NCBI RefSeq assembly: GCF_050947875.1 | Contig: NC_134573.1 | Span: forward strand, 32,688,615 to 32,752,614 | DNA length: 64,000 nt | Source of the DNA: Dermacentor variabilis | Lineage: Eukaryota; Arthropoda; Arachnida; Ixodida; Ixodidae | Direction of reading: 5' to 3' | Shown: in pieces, positions 22,071-32,200 of the stretch | Layout of the letters: every line of letters begins with the position of its first letter | Numbering within the stretch: the stretch's first letter is position 1 | The notes under the pieces: model-generated | Databases searched by the model: none | The model's input: the letters and a program-made list of their open reading frames with translations, nothing else | What the model was told of the DNA's origin: nothing | Translations under genes and position numbers: made by a program

Positions 22071-23870
22071 ACAGCATGCCACCATGAAATCTCCGCATGT
22101 CATCTAGGGACGCTATATCGTAAAGCTATTTCAAACTTTTCTATTCCATTTCTGCATACAGCCCACCGTGATTCGTCGAAAACGTTTTTGCACAGTCCCC
22201 CCCCCCCTTCGCCTGTCTGTCACGCGAATTCAGGAAAAGCACGATAGCTCCCCATGTGAAAAGTCGTGCATACACTGATTATGCATGATTGGACCGAACA
22301 AAATAAAACTGGTTCTTTTTGATTCGACGCCATTTCGGCATTAGCCCTCGGCTATTGGACAAAAGTATTCGGGCTGCAACCTCTTCAGCTGCCTGTCACG
22401 TGACGTCACAAAATCGCGAAAAATCATTGCGTCAAAGTGACGTGAACGTGTTAAAGCTGCATTAATATGCCGAACAAAACTGAGTTGTCTTCTGAATAGC
22501 CGCCGGCTGCCTCGTTCCGAAAGGAAAAAAAAAGATGGCGGCCGCCTATCGCACAGGCACTGGCTATCGCACCTGCCGGAGAGCTTGGGTTTATTTGCGT
22601 ACAATAAAGCTTTGTTGCGTGGCAGTTTAGCGTTCTCGAGCATTTTCGGCACGTTTCCAACCTCGCCCTGCCAACTTTTCTTTGCTGAGGATCCGTTTTA
22701 GAGGCATTCTTGGCCTTCCGTAGCATGCCGCCGCAATTTTCGACCAGCCACCGCAAGATAAATAAGGGAAAGCGTACCTATTGCAGACGCCGGCACCACC
22801 CTCTTTATCCGGTTATCAATATTCAGTGCACTGGCTCGGCCCCATCGAATCCCTCTAAACTTGAGCGTCCTGCTCGCCTTAGCCAATTAGATAAGACAAG
22901 CCGCTCAGTGTAGCCGATGTTATTCGTTTTTCAATCGAACAAAAGTGACCTCCTATAAACAAGGACAGCATTTGATTGGTCTGTTCAGACAACCCTGCGG
23001 GTCACCGTCCGATGCTTGCGCCGGCGGTTACGCTAATTTGACGTCAGGAGATTGGAGTAAAAACATATTGGAATAGTTTTGCGTTATAAGGCCCTAGGCT
23101 ACATGAGTATATTGTCCACACTCCGATGCAAGTACTACTGGCCAAAGCTACCCGCTGCTGTAAAACATCACTTGCAAACATGTGCCGACTGCCAAAGACG
23201 CAAAGCCCTTCCCGGTAAGCCTGCAGTTCTCTTACAACTGGTCGAGGTACCAGGCCAGCCATTCGCCCAAGTTGGAAGGATTTCCTGGGGCCATTTCCAA
23301 CTTCTACAGCTGGCAATAGATGGATAATGGTTCTCAGTGATGACGTGACGCGTTACGCGGAGACGAAAGCTACCCAGTGAGGCACAGCAGCCGAAGCAGC
23401 TCATTGTTTCATCGAACACACCGTTCTTAGGCACAGCGCCCCAAAATTCGTCATCACAGACAGGGCAACGGCCTTCACAGCCGAACTCCTTCACTCGGTT
23501 CTAAGACTCAGTGGTACAAGCCATCGGAAAAAAACCGCATATCATCCTCAGACGAACGGACTAACCGAGCGTTTAAGTAAGACTCTCGCAGACATACTTT
23601 GCTTGTATGTCGACGTAGAGCACAAGAACTGGGATCTGATTCTGCCCTACGTTACCTTCGCCTACAACACTGCTCGACAAGAAACTACTGGAATAACACC
23701 GTTTAGCTTGGTCCACAGTCGCGAAGCCGCGGCGACGCTGGATGTCATGCTGCCGCACGAGTTTGACGACATACCTACCCACATTGACGAGTTTACCCAG
23801 CATCTCCACCAATGTTGCAACGTCAGAATATGGGTCGTAGAGCAGGAAGCACAGCGGCGGGCCGCTTTTT
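22071..23870 (+). pseudogene. Gypsy C integrase, split by a TIR element
   Basis: The integrase inserts the cDNA into host DNA. The zinc-binding HH part (ATMKSPHVI region; in the right frame CHHEISACHLG at about 22077-22108) is separated by 988 bp from YMSILSTLRCKYYWPK and CADCQRRK (23097-23210). The core keeps APKFVITDRATAF (about 23440-23475) with the second catalytic Asp, and NGLTERLSKTL (about 23560) with the catalytic Glu. The C-terminal YNTARQETTGITPF is at about 23665. Several stops and frameshifts are present. The C-terminal domain breaks off after about 23860. Confidence 0.82.
22107..23094. mobile_element. 988-bp non-autonomous TIR element with TA target site
   Basis: The insert lies between TA at 22105-22106 and TA at 23095-23096. 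Its left end GGGACGCTATATCGTAAAGC is similar to the inverted right end GGGCCTTATAACGCAAAACT. The resemblance continues inward for about 40 bp (CTATTTCAAA... versus CTATTCCAAT..., both reaching TCCA). Deleting it together with one TA exactly joins the Gypsy integrase codons ACHL and GYMS. No transposase is encoded; internal frames are short. A C-run of about 12 lies near 22197. TA targets are typical of Tc1/mariner-type elements, but the superfamily is not established. Confidence 0.82.
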
Positions 23871-24192
23871 TATTTATGAGCGCTACCATGACTCACTGCG
23901 CCTTGACACATACACTCATGCACACTCGCGCTGTCTTCTTCTTCAACGAAGCACAGGCGCGGCAGTATTGTCCATCGAAAGATTGAGCTTGTAGCTTAGT
24001 GACTTTTGTTGGCCAATGAATGTTCAGTCTATGAGAATCATGCAGTCGAAAGTCTGTGGCCCGCAGCAGAGGCATGTAATTATGCTTGATGCTAACTATA
24101 CTAAATAGACTGCACATACAATGAACAATTTCATGTGAGGGCCAAGAGGGCCACACACAGGATTCAAATCTTTCATAGAGTGACAGACATAC
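23871..24192. other. Anonymous stretch between Gypsy C and the host exons
   Basis: Nothing recognisable. The Gypsy C integrase homology ends in it and no LTR could be paired. It may contain the remains of the 3' LTR or intron sequence of the minus-strand gene. Confidence 0.35.
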
Positions 24193-24705
24193 CTTGGATT
24201 AGGTCTGGGGTTGGTGATGTGGTCTGAACAGCTATTGTACGGCGGCGTGGCGTCGCTCGGTTCGTCGGTGGTGGCGGTGTTGCCGTGACGACGAACTGCC
24301 CCGAGGGTCCCGAGGGTCCCGATGGTCCTGAGCTTCCTTCGCCTCCCCCTGAGGACTCGCTGTCCCCGCTGCCACTGTCAAAGCTAGCTGTGCGACAGCA
24401 TGTACACAAGTTACAGCCCACTCGCATAATTCCTGGGCTCGATGGAGGCCGTTACAGCGCTACCAATTTGTACCATTTAGTTATCATTAAATGAATTATT
24501 CAACCTTGTTTACTGGTTTTCCCAGCGTCCTAGTTGGAAAATATTTGCTAGAAGTCACTGAACCTTTTCACATGATAGAACTGTTTGCGGGTCAACGCGA
24601 AAAGCATCTCACTCACCTCCAGCGGATGATCCGCTCAAGTAGATGGCAAGGAGTGCCGCGATCAGGAGAAGCAGGATGATCACTGTGCCCACGAACACTT
24701 TGTCG
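24193..24705 (-). CDS. Two internal exons of a host gene: single-pass membrane protein
   Basis: Exon a (24617-24705) follows CCATTCTTACAG and ends before GTGAGT. It encodes 29 residues starting DKVFVG, then a hydrophobic run of about 17 residues (TVIILLLLIAALLAIYL), then SGSSAG. Exon b (24193-24387) follows a CACAG acceptor and ends before GTATGT. It encodes about 64 residues: acidic SFDSGSGDSESSGGGEG, three GPS repeats, FVVTATPPPP and a basic PRRRT. The two exons join in phase (GGA G|CT). This looks like the transmembrane helix and stalk of an anchored protein, whose remaining exons are not recognised in the window. A type II membrane peptidase such as the M13 family is one possibility, with no catalytic domain visible to test it. 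The splice signals and matching phase make this the best-supported host gene here. Confidence 0.68.
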
Positions 24706-25283
24706 CTGTAAGAATGGGAAAATGCAGTGCGACGTGCTTATGACAAACTGTGTATGGGAGTCTCTAGTCGGAGTTGGATAGGAGTGCGTTAAAGCAACTT
24801 CCATTCAAATGTACTGCACATGAACCAAAAATATAAGTCAAGCATGAGCCTGTTTAAAGAAATATTATTGTATTTACGAGGAGCATTTAAATTCGACCGC
24901 TGACTTTAAATGACATTTCTTTAATCCCGGTCGCAGCAGATGCATTTCAAAGGGGGTGGAATGTAAGAACATTGGGAACACTGGGTGCGCGTTAATGAAC
25001 CCCACGTCCTCACAAGTAAATCGGTGTCCCCCACTTTGGCGTGCCTCATAATTAAAACGTGGTATTGTTGGATAAAACACCCGAATTAAAATTTTATTTA
25101 TTTCAGACAAAAACAATTGGTTCATCAACCAACTTTTCTAAATTTAAAATACAAAACAAGTCATGAAATATAGCACAAAGTGCTCCACTCCAACGGGTAC
25201 TAAATTCAAATCCTGCGCAAGATAACTAGACAAAAGTGACCAAAATTACTGAACGGACAATGAACGCACCCTGTTTCCCACTA
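24706..25283. other. Probable intron of the minus-strand membrane-protein gene
   Basis: Upstream of exon a on the minus strand. No further exon with convincing splice sites was found. It contains the SINE fragment at 24985-25085. Confidence 0.35.
24985..25085 (+). mobile_element. SINE fragment, 3' part
   Basis: GCGCGTTAATGAACCCCACG, then TCCCCCACTTTGGCGTGCCT and CATAATTAAAACGTGGTATT, match in order the 3' part of the tick SINE family seen at 20187-20400, here on the plus strand and 5'-truncated. Confidence 0.6.
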
Positions 25284-26240
25284 TCCTTATGAAAATGGAT
25301 TTAGAGTTCCTTTTGAACTCCTATTGAATTCCTATGGAGTCAAAAGAGACTCTATAGGAACTCGCGATCTATAGAGTCGTCTGCATAGAATCTCTATAAG
25401 AAGTCTATAGAAAGCTTTCTATAGAAACAAGTCATTTCACACACAATAGATGTGCAATAGAGGGTGTATTGACGTCCTATGTACTGAATTCTATCAAGTA
25501 ATTTTTATAAAATGTCTTTAAAACTTCTAACGCGACCTGTCTATAGAATGGCTCTCCATTCGTTCTCTATGAATGTTCTATAGAGAGTGTATTGATATCA
25601 TATGTACCAAATTCTATAAAATAATGTCTATAGACACTTTTTAACACTTCTAATGCGGCTTGTCTATAGACTGACTCTCCATTCACGCTCTATAAGCAGT
25701 CTATAGAGGGTTTATTGTCATCATATGTACAATATTCTATAAAATAATGTGTATAGAAAGTTTTTAACACTTCTAATGCGGCTTGTCTATAGACTGACTC
25801 TCCATTCACCCTCCATAAATGTTCTATAGAGGTCGTATTGACATATTATGTACCAAATTCTATAGAAAAATGTTTATAGAACGTTTTCAGAAACGTTCTA
25901 TAGAGGTCGTAATAACATCTTATGTGCCAACTTCTACAGAAAAATGTTTATAGAACCTTTTCAGAACTTCTAATGCGGCCTGTCTATAGAGTGGCTCTAC
26001 ATCCACCATAAAAGTTCTATAGAGGTTGTGTTGACATCTTATGTACCAAATTCTATAGAAAAATTTATAGAACGCTTTCAGAACTTCTAATGCGGCCTGT
26101 CTTTAGACTGGCTCTCCATTCCCGTTCTAAAAATGTGCCATCATATGGCATATGCACTGAGTTCTATAAAGGAACGTTTATAGGGCATTAAAGAAGCTAA
26201 AATGCGGCCTGTCTAAGAACGGCTCTATATTTCCACTCTA
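25284..26240. repeat. CTATAGAA-type tandem array, left block
   Basis: About 950 bp is built from degenerate units of roughly 100-140 bp. Each has TGCGGCCTGTCTATAGA, GGCTCTCCATTC, a GTTCTATAGAGG step and ATGTACCAAATTCTATA. The block begins TCCTTATGAAAAT just after a TA. The first 150 bp hold short CCTATTGAATTCCTAT-like steps. No coding potential. Its left edge resembles, inverted, the right edge of the block ending at 34727. Confidence 0.75.
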
Positions 26241-26474
26241 TAAAAAGTACCCAGTGCATCGCCGGATTATGGGTCCAGTGCCGCGCCCTGGATGCATTGG
26301 GCGCTGGGCAAGCCGGCGTACTGGGAGGCGCTGGTTACTGGTGCGAAAAACAGCTCTAGCGCGTTAAATACGCGGTTCCTGGACAGCGTATGTATTTTTT
26401 TAATACAGAAAGCAACAGAGAGCGTTTTAGTGCAATAAAAAACGAAAAAGAACATGTAAAAACAGGAGTGCTCT

Positions 26475-26542
26475 GACCAGGATTCGATCGTCGCACCTGC
26501 AGATCCCCAACCCGGCTCATTACCGCTACGCCACGCCAGCAT
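26475..26542 (-). mobile_element. tRNA-like SINE head, second family
   Basis: On the minus strand there is an A box TGGCGTAGCGG (plus 26523-26533) and a B box GATCGAATCC (plus 26480-26489), at normal tRNA spacing (about 34 bases between them). Downstream in the transcribed direction is a T-rich stretch and then the CCAGCG-rich tract to about 26275. It does not share the body of the SINE at 20187. The full extent is unclear. Confidence 0.5.
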
Positions 26543-27689
26543 AGGGACGTGGGCGGATAATATAGCATACCAAAATCGAGAAGCAGTTTTAGTTTCACAG
26601 AGAGAAGTCTTGCACAGACGTGGTAGATGCGCTATCGCCCAGCAACAAAAACTCACGCCTGTACCACATAGAAAAATTTGCTCTCCGTATTCAATAGTGT
26701 GCTCGGAAGTGCCCTAATATCGACTTTCACGTGCGATTGGTATTTTAACTTCGAAAAAAAGTCCGAAATGAACCACCGTCCCGGGACGCTGCATGAATGG
26801 GCTGTTACTGCCGATTTCGATAGCCGTTTCTTGTTCTTCACGCGAGGAGTATGCTATGTTTTCTTAGTTCAGTCATGTCTTTCAGTCTACACGTCTGTCT
26901 AGTCATATATATTCGTCAGAGAAGCGCAGGCTAGTGCTGGGAGCCTTCGGCGACAGCACATGCATATACCTGCGTTTATGACGCGTCACATCGGCGCTCC
27001 TCACTTCTGTGCTGGCACTGTAGACATGAAAAAAATTGTTTATTTAAAAGCACCGATGCGAAATCTGAAATATAAAGTAATTTATCCTTGTTAGACTTCT
27101 TGATACTTGAGGTTAGACGCGCCAATAGCGTGCAGACGGACTCGGCGGATACGCAATGCCTAAGCTTCGGTGGGGACTGATCTAGGCGCGGGGAGCTGGC
27201 GAAAGCTAAAATGTGTGTATTTGAGCCTCAGAACTCTTTTTGGTACAATAGGGAAAGTGGAAGCGCACCAATCGCCTTAGCCTTGTTATCGGTGCGATAA
27301 TATCAAGCAGCGGTGGGCTTCGAACTCGGGGTCCGTTCGAGCGCATCTGAACGACTTCTGGATTTCATGTCCACTCCACAACACTGCGACAATGGCGATA
27401 ACTCCCAATCAAACGTTACGTGCGAACTACTAAAAAAGCGGCGTCCTCTGCGTTTGCGTGGTTTCGTTCAAGAATTTAGCTATCCGCCCCGTCAAAAGGC
27501 AAAATGCAAAAAACGAAAGTGATTTTTATTGTCACATGTGCAGGAATAAACAAGGCAGCTCACGCACCTTTATTCCATGCTGCGACACGAAATAGTTCTA
27601 TGACCCTAAGATATAGCGTTATTTAGGACAAGAGACTAGTATGAAGTGATGACATTGTATAAAGCATTTAATATTCAGCAGCGCTCGTC

Positions 27690-27910
27690 CTTGCGTACTG
27701 GAGCCAGCGCAGCACAAACACAACCAGCGCAGTTTCCAATGCAAGCGTCTCTTCCAATGCGACCCAGCTCTTATCCAGCGTTCTCACTGGTCTCGAGTGA
27801 GTTCCAGCGAGCCGCTGCATACACAGTGCGATCCAGTGATAAAAAAAAACGCGCTGGTTTCACATTGGACGGCACTGGAAGACGCTGGTTCTTGCAATCG
27901 GCATTTCAGA
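27690..27910. repeat. Cluster of CCAGCG/CCAGTG/CCAATG motifs
   Basis: Roughly a dozen irregularly spaced CCAGCG, CCAGTG, CCAATGC and ACTGG motifs occur in about 220 bp. The same kind of sequence lies at 26275-26385. The spacing is irregular, so it is not a simple tandem repeat. It could be a decayed dispersed repeat or a binding-site cluster; nothing decides between these. Confidence 0.4.
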
Positions 27911-29205
27911 GGTTTTTTACTATCAAGTAAGAGCATCGTTAAAAAGACACTCATTGACGAAGGCAAACATCACAGTAATCGAAATTAGGAAAACCAAAGA
28001 AATATAACGGAAGCGCGCATTGTGGTTTATATCGCATATGCAGGTAAATCACAAAAGAGTAAATCGCAAAGATGTATACCAAGAAACATAAGCAAAACTG
28101 CGCCTTTGCAATCGCGTCATATCTATTTGCTGGCATGCAGTGACCGCAGCAATTGGGGCGGAAACACATCGAACGCCGCCGCACGTTTCTGGCACACACC
28201 ACTCAAATGCGACAAATGCACGCTGCAGAAACGATTTTTTTTTCAAGGAATTTTGAAAAGTCACGGAACACATGAGCGCGATCCGCGCATGATAAGCACA
28301 TCGCCACGAAAGCAAGATAGGGAACACATAAGCGTAACCTGTGCCTCACGGGTAAAATTAAAAATCATCGTATATATGTTGCTGTGCGACGGACACAAGC
28401 ACACGGAAACATCACACACTGCACATGTGTACCTGCTAGGTTGTGTCGACAATTTCTGGGCTACATTTAAACGACAGCAGGAAGTTACTTCAATGAGAAA
28501 CGAAGTGAGGGCGCAGGTAGTGCTGGTAACGGCTGCGCATAAAGTCAGTTAGGGTTTTAAGGCCAGTGACCGAGGTTGAAATCGTTAAAATCACACCCCA
28601 GCGATAGCTTACACAGGGTAAGTTGTCTAGATCTTGAAGGCCATGCTTTTTGCTGACTACATGTGGCATAAGCGATTCAAAAGCAACAATACTGCATGTA
28701 ATTTATTTCTGCGCTAAACTATAGCACACAATATGAGCATGTGAATGTTTCTTCTTGTCTAGCAACATATGTATGCAGTTCGGCCCAAAACGGCACAAAA
28801 CCTGCTGTAGTGGGTATTATTGTAGGAATCATCGAGGCCACAACAGCCGCACTATTATACAGACGGCGCTGGCGGCGCCGGTATTTTCGTATTCAAAGCG
28901 ACAGGTAGAATACGAAGATACGGCGTGTTGTTACTGCTCCGTCTTCAACGGTTGTTGTGCGAGCTACATCGATGTGTTTGTTTGATCGTGTGTCATTAGG
29001 TTTGCTGTAATGAAATGAGACGTAGTTCGCGAGCACGAAAGTGCCAGAAGATGGCTTGAGTCTCGCTGTAAGCACGCCGTATGCGTGGCGCGCCAGCTAA
29101 ATGTGGACCAACGATTTTCATGCCGTGGAGTGCGTTCCCTTTGTCTCCGCTGGTTGCCGTGGAAAGTTTGGTGGACGGCGCAAAGAAGTAGTGCGTATTA
29201 TTAGC

Positions 29206-32200
29206 GTGCCTCAGCTCGTCCACTACCCAGCGGCTTGTTTGCTGCAAGTAACATCGCAGACGCATCACTGGAAACTTGGAGAGCGCCTTTTGACCTCGTC
29301 GTACTGTTGAAACGGTAAGCAATCGTGCTCGCCAACTACACGTGCGTTCATCCGTGTTGTGTGTGCTTCCCGTGTGTGTATAGAGTGCCTTGCGAACGTA
29401 GCAAGTGGGACAACCACGTCAACAGTGAACCCTGTGCTGATACTTGCTACGCGCTGGTTGTAAAAATTGTGTACGCAACTCTATTGCCACAGTGCGGAAT
29501 TGATAATCCTGATAAGCGTTTGCTTCCGTTGAGAAAAGTTTCGGAAATCGTGTTCACCTTGTGCAGCTGTGTGTGAGCTCTCGCTTGTCTGCTAAAGTTG
29601 CATAGTAACGACCCGTCTACCTCTTCATAGATTCTTTCTTCAATGACGTTTCCTCACTTATAAATGCTTCGACGTTGTGCACAATCTCTGCTTACGAGGT
29701 TTTTGGCTAACGAACAGTTCTAGGGAAAAGATGTAAGCCAATCACAGCTTGCTACTAGTACAGCTTTATTTCCAAGACAAGATGTGTTGACATAACTGAC
29801 TTAACTAAACATGACAGGGGAACGTTGCCTATACTAAGTAATGGAAAAAACATTAAATTAGATTGTAATCTGCTGCTGCGGCGCGTCCGAAACTTTATTT
29901 GATGTAGAGGTCCCTATTGTCATGAAATTCGATGATTTCAAGCATTTTTTCTCTTTCCACATTAGTGCAGACATTCTTTTCATGACTCCTTTAGGTGCTG
30001 ATTGCATGTTTTCACGATATCACAGCTTTATTGTGCCACTGCTATAAGCTAACATAGAACTTATTTTGTAGTGGCGAGGCCGTGACCCGCAACCTAAACT
30101 ACAAGATCGAGGAGCCCCCAGAAATGCAGACCCTGTGGATATATGGCTGCAGCAGCATTGCGTGTGATCTGGATGATCATGTTAGGTATGTATGAAATGT
30201 ATGTGTTCCAAAAAGGGGGCTTGATGTCATTCATGGTGAAGTTTGTCAACACATTACTTAATGCAGCTTACTAAAGAGACTAAATATTTATGCAACCTTA
30301 TTGAACTTGCTACCTATTTGTGTGCATAGCCATTATGCCCACATTATTGTGTTCTGTATAAAACTATACCTAACCTTTCCTGATGTTTAGTATTTCTTTT
30401 GCGTAAGTTGCTTACCTGCAAGTTAAATATAATTTTTGCTTTGTACGTAGTGTATTTATGACATTTTATTGTGGTTTTATTCTTTGAAAACTTATGCTGG
30501 TACCCCTTTTCGCATCGTTTTTTCTGTTTGTGCTACAATCTCGTGCAGTTTTCTGTGCATGTACGAATTTGAAGTTTAGTGGACTAAATATGTCACAGGT
30601 CTAAGCACGTAGTGTGCACACCTTTGTTTATCATTGATATTTTTACAGTTACTTCTCTGTTCCCATAGTAACAGCCACTGCAAAATACACATTTGGTGAG
30701 CTTTAATTTCTTGAAAATTAATATGGCAGTCAGTATTTACTATGCTGCATTTACTTCAGTAGTACATAGGCACAGACTGATATGGATACCTTTTGACCTA
30801 CACAGGATGCCTTTTTTGTTTGTTGCATTAAAAATGGGGACTCACCCACATGTCTTACTATGTATGTGGTATGCCTCATCGATTTCACTTGTCAATTTTT
30901 ACGGTGGATGAAAACAGATGAACGATTGTAATCCAACATGAAGCCCCGTTGTGGAAATGTACGGCCAAGTTGGATGACCATACTTGTCTTTTGAATGAAA
31001 TATGGTGATCTCTTATATACATACGATACCGGCCAGTTTGCCCTATGTACGCTTGACCACATGTGAAAGGGATACAGTACACTGCCTGTGGCACACACGA
31101 CAAATTTGGTGGTATATTTCACCGAGCAAGCCTCCCTTGCCTGCTTGCCTTTCTCAATTCTCTTGCACACTGCTGTGCATATAGGCACCCTGACAAGAAA
31201 GGCTTGCTTAGATACCACTAAATTTGTCTTGTGTCTGCCAGGGGCAGTGTAGTCTATTCTTGTGATCATGTGTATATTTGGTCAAATGTACATGCAGCAG
31301 ATTGGCCGGTGCCTCAACACGTGCCTAAGACAGCACCATAATTTACTCCCCGGATCAGTATGTTCGTCCCACTTGACCATGCACCGATGGGACTGGGGCT
31401 GCACGCCAGATTTAGACTGTTCATCTGTTTTGTTCAGCTGCGGCAACCAATGGACCAACAAATTCGCTAAAGAATGCCACATAAAAAGACTGGGTCACAA
31501 TCTGTTTACTGAATTGTCTGCAACCTTCGTAGTAACAAATTTGTTTTTTGCAACTAGTTTTAGGTACATTATTTCTTCTTAAATTTTCTGCTTGACCTAC
31601 AGAGCAGTTATGCAATCAATTTTCAAAGTTACATGATTAGTATAATTTTTGTTTTCTGTTTTTCACATGCCATGTTGCAAGAAGGACCCTTTTTAATTAA
31701 AACTGAATTAACTTTTCAATTGCAATTGGGAAGTCTTATCATTGCGTTTAGGATACATATCAGTGTACATACCTGTACTAGATTAGAAACTAATTGTTTG
31801 AATAACTCAAAAAGCATGAATATACTGTGTCCATTGTATCTGACAGTGACACTGCGACTGTGTTCCAAATACCACAAATTGGCAGTTATCCATCATAATT
31901 TGCGAAAACAACTTAAAACATTATTGTTCCCCATACAATGGATACTTACATGCATCATCATGATTGCTCAAGCTCCAAAAATTTTGTTTCCTATGCACAG
32001 TGTGACGTCTATATAGGACTCTTAGCTCATGGGTGTTCCTGCTTGCTTATGTTATAAATGGGGAATGTGTTGTCATTGCAAGATGAGATTAATGTGTGAC
32101 TAGGCTGTTGTCGTTTGGAGATGCTTTTTGTCATCAGCAATGATATTCTACTGCCAGGCACATTGGCCTAGTGCTGATGTCACAGAATCTTGGGAAAGTA

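Larger units (their letters stand above)
17015..23870 (+). mobile_element. Gypsy-type LTR retrotransposon C, decayed and multiply interrupted
   Basis: gag, RT/RNase H and integrase blocks appear in Gypsy order on the plus strand. They are interrupted by a Penelope-like composite (about 18323-19754), a SINE (20187-20400), a 242-bp LINE tail (20792-21033) and a TIR element (22107-23094). Flanking LTRs could not be identified on either side. The 3' end dissolves after about 23860 in sequence of unknown origin. This is the oldest well-resolved element in the window, since several others have landed in it. Confidence 0.85.
26241..29205. other. Anonymous sequence with SINE-like pieces
   Basis: No gene is supported, including the 176-codon plus-strand open frame at 28022-28552, which has no domain and is opposed by equally long frames. 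A tRNA-like SINE head lies at 26475-26542. Two clusters of CCAGYG/ACTGG motifs lie at about 26275-26385 and 27690-27910. Confidence 0.4.

Noticed and set aside
25284..26240. CRISPR-like array
   Set aside because: Units are degenerate, spacers are not unique, and the setting is a eukaryotic repeat.
28022..28552. 176-codon plus-strand frame
   Set aside because: No domain, no splice or start context, and overlapping frames of similar size on the other strand.
29101..29310. 70-codon plus-strand frame starting ATG
   Set aside because: It looks weakly protein-like but ends in a stop before the good donor at 29315, and does not join in frame to the next exon; another frame of the same segment does.
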